Assembly: GCF_022631235.3 (NCBI RefSeq)
Contig: NZ_CP093310.2
Coordinates: 1,488,001 to 1,552,000 of the forward strand
DNA length: 64,000 nt
Direction: 5' to 3'
Source of the DNA: Psychrobacter raelei
Lineage (GTDB): Bacteria; Pseudomonadota; Gammaproteobacteria; Pseudomonadales; Moraxellaceae
The translations under genes were made by a program, and so were the position numbers. Shown one piece after another: positions 55,220-63,982 of this stretch (the stretch's first letter is position 1; each line of letters begins with the position of its first letter). The notes below the pieces were generated by a model. That model was given only the letters and a program-made list of their open reading frames with translations, had not been told where the DNA came from and did not search any database.

Positions 55220-58200
55220 TTATAAGTCTGATGATTCTTTATCAACTGCGCTTAATACAACATCTAACGCTTGAGTAAATAGCGGGTTGTGTTCGTCTTT
55301 TTCGCCAATAACTGTCAGCCTATCAAGGTCAATATCATCGGTACTTAAAGAGCCATCGATGATTGAATTTAGGTAATCTGTATCATCTTGGCTATAGGCT
55401 GTTTCTGTTTGCTGCATCGCATGTCCTTGTTTGATATCACTGACTTCTTGTTCACCGCTTTCAATGTCCTCAGGGGCATTTACTGTGGCTACATTTTGTT
55501 CATTTAAGCTCCCGACATCTTGATTCAACCAGTTATTGGCCTTTTCAATATATTCAGGTAAGTCATTGGTATATTGATAATCGACAACTTCACCATCTTG
55601 TGACCATTCAATGGTAAAGTCATTAGGTGATTCCTTTGCGGACTCTCCATCATAGTTTTTGAACTTGCCTTCAATTTCAACTCTGCGGTTAGATACTTCT
55701 TTAACCGCTTGAAATACGCCTAATCCGGCATGCCTTGGTTCGATAAAAGTTGTAAAACCAAAAGATTCAGCAAGTTCATTGAGCTTTTCTAAACCTTTTT
55801 CCGTCAACACTTTTCTAGCTTCCCAGCGCTCAGCATTCGCCATAGCGTCCTCGTCATTATCGGCATAAAGTGCATAAGGGTTTTCAGGGGAGAAAGTTTC
55901 AACATCAGATTTCGGAACTTCTTTTGGGTCAAGCTCACTAGTGATAGATTGCTCTTTTGCAGTCTTGTCCGTAGTACCTACAAAGTTGTCCTCGACCTGC
56001 TTAGAACTATTACCTTGTTCTATTACTTCTAGTATTTCGATGTTTATCTCATAATCATCTTCAATAGAATCAAACATATTGACTTCATCTGTAGAATTTG
56101 GCTTAATTATCTTAGTGTCTGAGTCACCCCCTGAATAGTTATCAGGGATCGGTTGCTCAGACATTTTTTTCTCATAATCATCTTCAATAGAATCAAACAT
56201 ATTGATTTCATCTGCATATTTTGATTTAATATTATCAGTGCCTGAAGCAACCCCTGAATCGTGATCAGGGATCGCTGTTTCAGGCATTTTTATATGGTCA
56301 AATTGTGATGAAAACTTAGGCACCAAAACATCATAATGAAGCAAGCCGTTATTATCCTTCTCAATTACAATCTTGATTGAAAGTAATTCGTTATCCAATC
56401 TGACTTTATTTTCAAGATGGTAGTAACCTACAGTACTGCGCTTTTTATCCATCTTTTTGTTTTCTTGCCAGCCATTATCAGGTAAAGACGCTGTCTCAAT
56501 AATATTTTTTATTTTTGGTACAAGCTTAAGCTTGCGTGTGTCACCACTAAATGCCATAAACTCTTTTATACTTCTTCGGCGAATCTCGACTTTCGCATTT
56601 TCACCTTCAGTAACTTTTAAAGAGGGGCAATCAACCCATTGGCCGCGCAATTGATTAAAAGCATCTTTAGCTGCTTGGCGTAATTGTTTTTTTCCTTCCG
56701 GAGTATCTGGAAACTTGCCTAGCTCGAAGCCGCTCATCTGTAGCACATCGCCACCGGCATCCGATACATAAGGGGTTTCAGAAAAGTAGGTTTCAACATC
56801 AGATTTCAGCGCTTCTTTTGGTTCAATTTGACTGGCAGTCGTAACTCCCTCATTAGCTTTTTTCGAGCTACTAACAAGAACATCTAAGTAAGTCTCATAG
56901 TTACTTAGGTTCACAGTTTTATAGAATCCCGATGGCTGTGTACGCAATACAACCTCATTCTCAGCTATGTTTAACCCAAGGTTTTCAAAGGCAACAGCTC
57001 GGTTATCCTTATAACCAGTTCCCACAATTTTTGAGGGTCTTATTTGCTTGTTTACCAATTTGTGTAGCTGCGACACCGACTCTTTTAGATCATCTTGTAG
57101 GCTTTGAACTGAAAAACCAGACTCTTCATTCGAGTTTATTTTTTCTTGGTGCTCACTTTCTGATATGAACGACACTCCCATTGAGGTAAGTTGTGTTTTT
57201 AAACTCTCAATCTTCTGTTTAAGCTTGGTTTGTGCGGCAGTATCTAAAATCCCCAGGCCTCTTTGTACGCCATCTAGCAGTCTCTTTTTGTATCTAGGCT
57301 CAATATCCAGGCTATCTATATCAATGCTGTTAACCTGAATATTCATATCTTGCGAGCTATCATCATTTGTTGTTTCTGTCGTATCTTTGTCTGCCTTGCC
57401 TTTATTCGCTTTCATAGCAGCGTCAATCTGATCTTTTAAGCTGGCAATATCGTTATCTAGCTGCTCAATAGTTTGTTTCTTCTTCTCAATATTGCTTTGA
57501 GCTTCATTGATATCAGCGTCACGCTTAGCTTTGCGTTCTTGAGCACGTTTAAAGTTTTTGCTGTTTTTGCTGGCAAGCAACATCATTTGTCGCGCCAGGG
57601 TTGGGATCTTCACTGTTTGACCGTTTACTGGTGACAAAATAGCAGTTACGTCGCGTTTGTTTAACAGCCACTTCCAGCTAACCATCATATCGCCTGCCAG
57701 CAATTTGCTAGGCGTGCTATCAGGGTTGTGGAACCAAATAGATAGTTTTTGGCCGTCCGATAAATCAAACACAAAAGCAACGTTTACCACGCCACCACGT
57801 TTAAATGGCTTGGTTTGAGTGACATTGGTTACAGATAAGGTTTCATTTGAGGCTTGGCTCATTGCTCTAAATAAGCGATCTTTGAGCATTGGCAAGCGGT
57901 TGACCGTCTCCATGATTGAGTCGAATTCAGCTTCTTCTGCCTCTGAGTCAATCAACGCTTGCTGTAAGTCAAACTCTTGTGTCAGCTCTTTAAACGTGTC
58001 AGCTCGGATCATATCTGTGTATAGATTGGTTAAGCTGCCACCATGGCTTGATAGGGTTAAGTTATCCCATTGAACACCATTAAAAGCGGCTCGTGTCGCC
58101 TCTTCGTATAGCTCTTTTGATGTGATGATTGGTAGATAGTGCTTATCTTGTGAGGGGTTATTTAGTAGCTTAGAAATAGCATCAATTGACCACGCCCCAT

Positions 58201-58579
58201 CATCTGTCATGTGATCAAACTGCATGTTATCGGTATAACCAACAACAACACCATAATCAGCGCCTAAATGGTCGAACTGAGTGGTTGCTAGTGATAGTGC
58301 GTGCTCTTCATCTAAAGCACCACCAATGGCCACTGAATCGACGTAATGACCGCCATTTTCAAATAAGTTAACTACATGCCATTTATCATCGTTGCTGCCA
58401 GCTGTTGAATCAAAGCCTAATCCATCAAAGCCTGTTTCATCGGCAATTAATGCCAGCATATCTCGGTATTCGCCTTCGATAAAACCAGTTTCATAGCGGC
58501 TATAACGTGTTTGCTCATTACCGTATAAATCTTCTGTTAATTGGTTGGTGTGTGCTGCACCTGTTTTAATATAAGACAT
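55220..58579 (-). CDS. Large polyvalent protein with DarA-N-like domain
   Basis: A 1119-residue protein. Residues about 259-340 (FKRGGVVNVAFVFDLSDGQ and SWKWLLNKRDVTAILSPVNG) look like the DarA N-terminal (defence against restriction A) domain of polyvalent proteins. A coiled coil follows at about 345-400. The region 770-870 holds a 41-residue repeat in two copies with MFDSIEDDYE. Two further related stretches begin EPKEALKSDVET and DPKEVPKSDVET. The first 140 residues resemble none I know, though GYTDNMQFDHMTDDGAWSID is distinctive. In P1 and related phages DarA is injected and protects incoming DNA from type I restriction; the same role here is inference. Confidence 0.65.
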   Translation of the reverse strand: MSYIKTGAAHTNQLTEDLYGNEQTRYSRYETGFIEGEYRDMLALIADETGFDGLGFDSTAGSNDDKWHVVNLFENGGHYVDSVAIGGALDEEHALSLATTQFDHLGADYGVVVGYTDNMQFDHMTDDGAWSIDAISKLLNNPSQDKHYLPIITSKELYEEATRAAFNGVQWDNLTLSSHGGSLTNLYTDMIRADTFKELTQEFDLQQALIDSEAEEAEFDSIMETVNRLPMLKDRLFRAMSQASNETLSVTNVTQTKPFKRGGVVNVAFVFDLSDGQKLSIWFHNPDSTPSKLLAGDMMVSWKWLLNKRDVTAILSPVNGQTVKIPTLARQMMLLASKNSKNFKRAQERKAKRDADINEAQSNIEKKKQTIEQLDNDIASLKDQIDAAMKANKGKADKDTTETTNDDSSQDMNIQVNSIDIDSLDIEPRYKKRLLDGVQRGLGILDTAAQTKLKQKIESLKTQLTSMGVSFISESEHQEKINSNEESGFSVQSLQDDLKESVSQLHKLVNKQIRPSKIVGTGYKDNRAVAFENLGLNIAENEVVLRTQPSGFYKTVNLSNYETYLDVLVSSSKKANEGVTTASQIEPKEALKSDVETYFSETPYVSDAGGDVLQMSGFELGKFPDTPEGKKQLRQAAKDAFNQLRGQWVDCPSLKVTEGENAKVEIRRRSIKEFMAFSGDTRKLKLVPKIKNIIETASLPDNGWQENKKMDKKRSTVGYYHLENKVRLDNELLSIKIVIEKDNNGLLHYDVLVPKFSSQFDHIKMPETAIPDHDSGVASGTDNIKSKYADEINMFDSIEDDYEKKMSEQPIPDNYSGGDSDTKIIKPNSTDEVNMFDSIEDDYEINIEILEVIEQGNSSKQVEDNFVGTTDKTAKEQSITSELDPKEVPKSDVETFSPENPYALYADNDEDAMANAERWEARKVLTEKGLEKLNELAESFGFTTFIEPRHAGLGVFQAVKEVSNRRVEIEGKFKNYDGESAKESPNDFTIEWSQDGEVVDYQYTNDLPEYIEKANNWLNQDVGSLNEQNVATVNAPEDIESGEQEVSDIKQGHAMQQTETAYSQDDTDYLNSIIDGSLSTDDIDLDRLTVIGEKDEHNPLFTQALDVVLSAVDKESSDL
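56047..56292 (-). repeat. Two-copy 123-bp direct repeat inside the DarA-like gene
   Basis: Starting at 56047 and again at 56170, the sequence TCTCATAATCATCTTCAATA and its following bases recur with a period of 123 bases (41 codons). The first half is almost identical, the second half diverged. Each unit encodes IPD..SG....DxxNMFDSIEDDYE. An in-frame duplication. Confidence 0.8.
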
Positions 58580-58583
58580 GATA

Positions 58584-58618
58584 AATAACCCTATTACAAT
58601 AAAGATAATAGGGCTATT
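58584..58618 (-). promoter_or_regulatory. Hairpin covering the ribosome site of the DarA-like gene
   Basis: On the minus strand, 13-base arms (AATAGCCCTATTA and TAATAGGGTTATT, one mismatch) flank a 9-base loop. The AGGG ribosome site lies inside the second arm, ten bases before ATG 58579. The hairpin would hide it, or act as a partial terminator since TTATTT follows. Confidence 0.5.
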
Positions 58619-58662
58619 TTGTCATTAATATAAGATTGTGTTTTAGGGGTGTTCCCAGGCAG

Positions 58663-58947
58663 CTATTCTTCTGTTTCTGGTGCGCCAATTCGACTGATCC
58701 ATACCTCGTTAACGCCCTTGTTGAAAACGTCCTCTACCGTTAGATAGTCTGGGTTGTTAATGTCACGGCCTAGCATGCCAGGGTAACTTAAATTGGTTAC
58801 TTTAAATGGCTTGTCGGTGCGACCACGCTTAAAGCGGCCAATAATTAGCCCATTTTGAGTTGAGGGAACCTGGGTTGATTCCGTCTTGTCGTTTACGTCG
58901 CCTCGCTGCACGCCAACAGCGGTTGAAATAATTTTAGTTTCAATCAT
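58663..58947 (-). CDS. Short tail-sheath-like phage protein
   Basis: A 94-residue protein. The middle part, NGLIIGRFKRGRTDKPFKV followed by NLSYPGMLGRDIN and GVNEVWISRIGAP, has the pattern of the N-terminal domain of contractile tail sheath proteins (early G...GR/F.G turn, a YP..LG loop, then the V.R(I/V) strand). A complete sheath is 380-650 residues, so this cannot be the whole sheath. It may be a small tail accessory protein or a sheath fragment. AAGGATTAATC precedes the ATG. Confidence 0.45.
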   Translation of the reverse strand: MIETKIISTAVGVQRGDVNDKTESTQVPSTQNGLIIGRFKRGRTDKPFKVTNLSYPGMLGRDINNPDYLTVEDVFNKGVNEVWISRIGAPETEE

Positions 58948-58956
58948 GATTAATCC

Positions 58957-59625
58957 TTAGCTTGAGAATGATAAAGGTCTTAGTTTTTCAAAAGTAACCG
59001 GTATTTCTACCAATTCGCTTCTGCTACTTGCTGATAATTCAATGCTTGCTGACTTAACACCAACTATCCATGATTCCTGAACAGCAATTCTTCTGGGATC
59101 ATTGGGGTTTAACAATGCCACCGTTAGCTTAAACGCATAGTTTTTTGTTTCGTTCATTGTTCCATCGTTGTTAAACGCAAGCCTGCGACAAGCTTTGTAT
59201 GATTTAGAGATATCGCCTTTGGCTGTTTCGATAAAGGTGATGTCCATTTCACTGCTTGTTTGTTGGGTTAAGTAGTTCGCCTGGTAAGATCCAGCTTGAT
59301 AGCTTTCAGACTCATTAGAACCTAACGACAATTCAGCATTAGTCGCAAGGTAGCTAAGCGTTTGATCTTTGAACCAGGGTATATCGCCTTTATGACCAAA
59401 TATATTCTCTATCTTTACCCTGTAAACCGCCTTAATCAACGCCTTATGAGCTTTAACCCTTCCATAAATGCGAGCGTACTCTTCTAGTAGGTTTTTGCTT
59501 ACAGTATTATCAACTGCACTACCCGTTTTTTGAGCTGCATTACTGACTAAGTTGAAGGCTGTTTCTCTAAAGTCATTGCCAGCCGTAAAGTCATGGTCGA
59601 TTAACTCGCTAACTAAATCCAGCAT
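58957..59625 (-). CDS. Phage tail or baseplate protein
   Basis: A 222-residue protein whose C-terminal two thirds is beta-rich and resembles tail-tube-fold proteins (SSEMDITFIETAKGDISKSY, then LLNPNDPRRIAVQESWIVGV and LVEIPVTFEKLRPL). The N-terminal third is helical. Its ATG overlaps the portal gene stop by one base (TAATG), so translation is coupled. Assigned by fold impression and location only. Confidence 0.5.
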   Translation of the reverse strand: MLDLVSELIDHDFTAGNDFRETAFNLVSNAAQKTGSAVDNTVSKNLLEEYARIYGRVKAHKALIKAVYRVKIENIFGHKGDIPWFKDQTLSYLATNAELSLGSNESESYQAGSYQANYLTQQTSSEMDITFIETAKGDISKSYKACRRLAFNNDGTMNETKNYAFKLTVALLNPNDPRRIAVQESWIVGVKSASIELSASSRSELVEIPVTFEKLRPLSFSS

Positions 59626-61250
59626 TACTCGTCATCCCAAAACATATCATCATCCACATCATCATCTACCGGCATTTCCTCACCTGGCATCGGCTCTTCA
59701 CCTGGCATGCCAGCTTCTTGGCCCATTAGTCCGCCTTGCTCATCTGCCGGTCTGGCTGATAATCCTGCTGCCACACGCTCTGCTAGATTAATATCGGCCC
59801 CAAACACATCCTCTAGCATTAATTGGTTGGTTTCCTTGTCAAAGCCTAGTTCACGAAGGCCGGCAAGCGATTGGGCTACAATAGCGAGCGTATTAGCTCT
59901 ATTTTGCTTGTTATTAAGCATTTCAGTAGCGGCGGCTGATTGATCCGAGTAAAAGTCAAACTGCCAGGGATAATCTTGAGGTTCAAACCATTCGTTATAC
60001 TTAATACCCCAGTGTATGCTCATTAAGTGGTTAAATGCGTCAATACAAGCCTGTCTGATTAGCATTGACCGTCTCATAACTTGCGCTGACGTGTGAAAAG
60101 CTGCACCATCGCCCAGGCCACCTGCCAGCATATCGGCCCAGCCAATTAGTGATAGATCCATACCCAGGCCACCGGCTAAGCGACGTAAGTTGATCATTAA
60201 TATGCCTTCATTCAGTGGTGCTACGCGCTGTGCTAGGTCGCCTACTGACTGAATAACTTGCTTTTCGCCATACTGCGGTAGTACGTGGTATTTTGTACCG
60301 TACAAAGCCTCACCGCCGTCAAACGCATCTTGTATCTGATCTCGGTATGACTTCAACATTTTAGTTAATGAGCTGATATAACCTTGACGTTGTTTGGCTG
60401 GCATGCCTTCCATATTGAGCGTTAAAAAAGCCTGTTTTACGCTGTCTGCAATTTGCTGGTTGTTAAGGCCAGCACGACTAATGGTTACGTCTCTCCATGC
60501 GTCCTCAATAGGATATAAGAATGAGCCGCCTACCTCTGACGGTAGGATTGGGTTGTCGGATCTTAGGTCATAAACAAGCGTTGTTCTATCCTGCCATACA
60601 TCTAAGGCCATTTGCGGTATGTTCTCAATACGAGGCATTTTAACTCTAAGCATTTGTTCTAATGATAACTTGGCAATAGTACGCTGCTTATCTTCATCTT
60701 CTAAGGCGTGAAAGCCAATAGTGCGCCCTGCTTGCTCAAACGGCATGATTAATGAAGGCTGGGTAAAGCGGTTATTCATTAAATCAAGCACGCCTTTGCG
60801 CTCGTCTGTATAGATACGAGCATAGCTATCACCATAAGCAATAGCCTGGCGTGCCAGCGAGAATACATGACGGTTAATGATAGGTGCGATATGTTTAGCT
60901 TCACGCTCAACCTTTTTTCTAAGCTCTTTGGCTCTGCGGCCGCCTTCTCTGATGTGATCGCTTGGTGTGATAAAGATCATATCACCGGTTGACTCATGGC
61001 CGCCTAAAGCTGCGGTAACGTGCAAGCTTAACGCCTCTGAAACTTGAGGGTCTGCCTGCATGATTTCCCACATCGTATAAATCTGTCTGCGAGTACGCGG
61101 CTGCTTTGCCTTGTGATGAAAGGTGCCAAGTTCAAACGGATTGGTAGCCTCATAACTACGATCCACGTCATCAATGGTAGGCATTTGCTCTGACATTCGA
61201 GCTTGCCTATCATCAATTAAAAAGCTTGCTAGACGTTTTCTAAAATTCAT
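59625..61250 (-). CDS. Phage portal protein
   Basis: A 541-residue protein with the character of a portal vertex protein: YTMWEIMQADPQVSEALSLH near 59-78, a long helical region with KKVEREAKHIAPIINRHVFS, LARQAIAYGDSYARI near 143-157, and an acidic C-terminal tail (GEEPMPGEEMPVDDDVDDDM). It would form the dodecameric ring through which DNA is packaged and ejected. Its position inside a run of tail/baseplate-like genes, downstream of the spike gene in the leftward transcript, is unusual; in most phages portal stands beside terminase and capsid. Confidence 0.7.
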   Translation of the reverse strand: MNFRKRLASFLIDDRQARMSEQMPTIDDVDRSYEATNPFELGTFHHKAKQPRTRRQIYTMWEIMQADPQVSEALSLHVTAALGGHESTGDMIFITPSDHIREGGRRAKELRKKVEREAKHIAPIINRHVFSLARQAIAYGDSYARIYTDERKGVLDLMNNRFTQPSLIMPFEQAGRTIGFHALEDEDKQRTIAKLSLEQMLRVKMPRIENIPQMALDVWQDRTTLVYDLRSDNPILPSEVGGSFLYPIEDAWRDVTISRAGLNNQQIADSVKQAFLTLNMEGMPAKQRQGYISSLTKMLKSYRDQIQDAFDGGEALYGTKYHVLPQYGEKQVIQSVGDLAQRVAPLNEGILMINLRRLAGGLGMDLSLIGWADMLAGGLGDGAAFHTSAQVMRRSMLIRQACIDAFNHLMSIHWGIKYNEWFEPQDYPWQFDFYSDQSAAATEMLNNKQNRANTLAIVAQSLAGLRELGFDKETNQLMLEDVFGADINLAERVAAGLSARPADEQGGLMGQEAGMPGEEPMPGEEMPVDDDVDDDMFWDDE

Positions 61251-61261
61251 TATTTATGCCC

Positions 61262-61933
61262 TTATCTTGGCCCAGAAGTTGAGCTGCCACCACTTCTAAC
61301 ACCGCCGTGAACGTGGCCTTTTAGTGATATACCGCCACCAACCACATCATTACTTGCTGACATAGTGCCTTGAGTTGTGATATTGCCTTTAGCCACCATG
61401 GTTCCATCGGCGGTAATGCCGCCATTGGCTGATATATTACTGCTAGTTGAGACATTGCCCTTAACAGCCATGGTTCCCGACGTGTTTTGGTTACCGGTAT
61501 GGTTGATTTGAGCCTTAACATTCATATTGTCGGCCGTTATAGTTACCGTACTGGCATCAATGGTCACGCTTTGGGCCTGCATTTGTATCAGGTCTTTTGC
61601 TGTCAAAGTAATACGAGCTCTTGCCAGCAATTCAATGTTTTGCTGTCTTATGCGGCGAACATCAACTGCCGCTTGGCCACCGCCATGGCGACGGTAAAAA
61701 GCAATCACTGGCATTGATGTGTCGCCTTGCTCAAAGAAAACCCATACGTCGGCGCCTGGTAGTAATTCACGCTCGGTATCAAAATCATCATCACCGATTG
61801 GATAAGCTAACATAGCAGTAATACCCTCCGGCACCCCATCGGTTAGCCCAGCTATTGCTACATTGGCCGTTCTATTGGCCTTGTCATAAGACACTAGCTT
61901 AGCTGGGTGAAAATATGGTGATATTACGCTCAT
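61262..61933 (-). CDS. Baseplate assembly protein V / gp5-like spike
   Basis: A 223-residue protein with an N-terminal OB-fold domain (PYFHPAKLVSYDKANRTANV, then AMLAYPIGDDDFDTERELLP and VWVFFEQGDTSMPVIAFYR) like gpV of P2 and gp5 of T4. A long beta-helical repeat section follows (about 110-205) with recurring GTMxxKGN.ST/IT units that form the spike shaft. ATG at 61933 gives a 4-base ATGA overlap with the upstream hub gene and GAGG seven bases before; the frame is open to 61960. This gene is the best single evidence for a contractile tail. Confidence 0.8.
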   Translation of the reverse strand: MSVISPYFHPAKLVSYDKANRTANVAIAGLTDGVPEGITAMLAYPIGDDDFDTERELLPGADVWVFFEQGDTSMPVIAFYRRHGGGQAAVDVRRIRQQNIELLARARITLTAKDLIQMQAQSVTIDASTVTITADNMNVKAQINHTGNQNTSGTMAVKGNVSTSSNISANGGITADGTMVAKGNITTQGTMSASNDVVGGGISLKGHVHGGVRSGGSSTSGPR

Positions 61934-62838
61934 TTCTCGCCCTCTAACTGCGCAAGCCAAGCTTGAGTGGCCATTATCGGCCTGCCACCTAAAGCCCCAG
62001 TATCGTAACGATGCGCTGCTGTTAAAACCACCAGGCTATCTTGGCCATAACCGTCATCAACGGTTACCACACTGCCAGCGTTTAACCTATCATCAAGCTG
62101 TCTTACCATCTTGGCTTTAGTCACTAAGATACGACGCAAGTTTTGTAACTCCCTGGCATCTGCTCTTGGATAATAGCCTACTTGCTTGTTGTTAAGTGGT
62201 GAGCCTAAGATATCCGATCCGTTATCATCAACTGATAAAAAGTTAGTGTTACCATGCGATAAAACATGGGGGTTATCTATCCACTGTAAAGCACTGCGAT
62301 CGTATATAAGCGACTCACCTTTGAATAAATCATTAATGCGAGTAACAGATATTTCACCGTCGCTATACATAGTTACAGCTGCTTCTTTTTGCAGCGATAT
62401 TGCTATTCTTTTTGTCGGTAATTGGCCCTTTAAGCATATAAACTGATTTAACTTGATATCGCTTTTTAGTCGTATCTTTGCACCCAGGACCCGATAAACC
62501 TCGTTAAAGCTTGTATCGTTTAGTGACGTGGCCCTACTAGCTACGCTTAGCAGCGGCTCGCAACCCGATAACACAGCAATAATAATTAATCCGCCTACAC
62601 GCTTTCCAGCCTTAACCGCCTGCATATTTATATGCTGTGATTTGACGATCGTTAAGCTGATGCCGTCGCCAACTATCAGCTTATCGCCAATACCCAATAG
62701 TCCTTTTAGCTCGTCGGTAGCTTTAACTACCATTTCAAGAGATACTGGCACCGGCACCAAGTCAGTACGATATATCGCACTAATAAGGTCGCCGCCGCCA
62801 ATAGTTGAGCCGTCAGATAGAACTATCCTCATTTCCAC
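61930..62838 (-). CDS. Phage baseplate hub-like protein
   Basis: A 302-residue protein, beta-rich, directly upstream of the spike gene with translational overlap. In contractile phages the hub (gpD/gp27 type) precedes or accompanies the spike protein. The first stretch (GDLISAIYRTDLVPVPVSLE) and GIGDKLIVGDGISLTIVKSQ fit the beta-barrel start of hub proteins. No strict family signature was seen. It overlaps the upstream gene by ten bases. Confidence 0.5.
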   Translation of the reverse strand: MEMRIVLSDGSTIGGGDLISAIYRTDLVPVPVSLEMVVKATDELKGLLGIGDKLIVGDGISLTIVKSQHINMQAVKAGKRVGGLIIIAVLSGCEPLLSVASRATSLNDTSFNEVYRVLGAKIRLKSDIKLNQFICLKGQLPTKRIAISLQKEAAVTMYSDGEISVTRINDLFKGESLIYDRSALQWIDNPHVLSHGNTNFLSVDDNGSDILGSPLNNKQVGYYPRADARELQNLRRILVTKAKMVRQLDDRLNAGSVVTVDDGYGQDSLVVLTAAHRYDTGALGGRPIMATQAWLAQLEGEK

Positions 62839-63350
62839 CAGCCGTTGTAATTAATCTGAATGCTTTGAAAAAGATCAATCGTATTGTTAGTTTGGTTTTT
62901 ACCCTCAAGATCGGCCGTACTATCAACGCTAAAGGGGTGTGTATTAAACGCCTCCCTCTTCATTTCTAGCATAGCTTCTCTGTGGTTTTGGTAGGCCTCA
63001 CTTGAGCCCATGCCAACCGGCTGAACCCCTAAGTTTTGAGCGCCTTCCATGCGTTTCGCTTGCATAAGGTCGCATCTAGCCACAACAACAGGCCTAATAA
63101 TGCTCCATTCGTCGTTGTAGATATTAATTGCGCTATCAATAAGTAACGTATAGGTATCATCTTTATCATCAAGATCATACGCACGTAACGCACCACCCCA
63201 TGCCAGGTAATCGCGGCAAACATCAGTAATAATACGCTCTACATCACTTTCAAGAAGTGAGTAGCCGGTCGTATATAGATCTTCATAAAATCGAGTGGCG
63301 ATACTCTTAATATCGCCCTCGATGTAGCTATCTTGTCTGCTAGTAAACAT
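62829..63350 (-). CDS. Phage structural or completion protein
   Basis: A 173-residue soluble protein with an acidic N-terminal helical half (IKSIATRFYEDLYTTGYSLL, then ESDVERIITDVCRDYL) and a polar C-terminus ending in NYNGWWK. Position between a tail-tube-like gene and the hub gene suggests a head-tail or tail completion protein. No family recognised. Confidence 0.5.
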   Translation of the reverse strand: MFTSRQDSYIEGDIKSIATRFYEDLYTTGYSLLESDVERIITDVCRDYLAWGGALRAYDLDDKDDTYTLLIDSAINIYNDEWSIIRPVVVARCDLMQAKRMEGAQNLGVQPVGMGSSEAYQNHREAMLEMKREAFNTHPFSVDSTADLEGKNQTNNTIDLFQSIQINYNGWWK

Positions 63351-63361
63351 ACAGGATTACC

Positions 63362-63982
63362 TTAACCAAAGATAGTTGTACCACCAATGGTAGAAACTGG
63401 TTTGTAGCCACCAAAAGCATTTAGCGCGTTGGTTAACAAGCCAGCCAGTTTGTTAGCAGTACCGGCGCCAATATCACCAGTTTGGCCAAAGTAGTTATAA
63501 CGGCAAGTTACTTGCACCTGTAAAATCTGACTGCGGCTTGCTGAATCAATCTCACCACCACCATCAGGGAAGGTAATAGCACAGTCTTTAAGCAAGTATT
63601 CAGTCTTACCTTTAATCTCGTTACCATCGGTAGCGAACCCATCATAAACACGCACCAGTGGGATCTCACCATTGTGTTTAATAACGATATCTTCTGCAAA
63701 CTTAGCAATGGTGCCTGATTCGGTTTCAATCATGGTCCACTGGCCTTCAAAGTTTGTTTTAGGCGGCGCTGTAACGTGGGCCTGGAAGCCGTAAGCATAA
63801 TCTGCGTCGGCTGGCTCGTGGTTAGTGATCATTGGGCGCTGGAAGTTTTGAATAAGGATATAAAGGTTTTCGTAACCTTCTGGTTTACAAATTGCGTTAC
63901 AAGCAAGCATAGCTGAACCCAAAGATTTGGCCAGCTCGTGCATTTGTGAATAGGCTTGCAAGGTAGGTGATGAACTTTTCAT
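63362..63982 (-). CDS. Phage tail-tube-like protein
   Basis: A 206-residue protein. The order of beta segments (YENLYILIQNFQRPM, HVTAPPKTNFEGQWTMIET, VRVYDGF) and the C-terminal KDCAITFPDGGGEIDSASRS, then QVQVTCRYNYFG are typical of small tail-tube proteins of contractile phages. Gly/Ala-rich end. AGGG lies seven bases before ATG 63982. It is the first gene visible of the leftward late operon; further genes lie to the right of the window. Confidence 0.5.
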   Translation of the reverse strand: MKSSSPTLQAYSQMHELAKSLGSAMLACNAICKPEGYENLYILIQNFQRPMITNHEPADADYAYGFQAHVTAPPKTNFEGQWTMIETESGTIAKFAEDIVIKHNGEIPLVRVYDGFATDGNEIKGKTEYLLKDCAITFPDGGGEIDSASRSQILQVQVTCRYNYFGQTGDIGAGTANKLAGLLTNALNAFGGYKPVSTIGGTTIFG

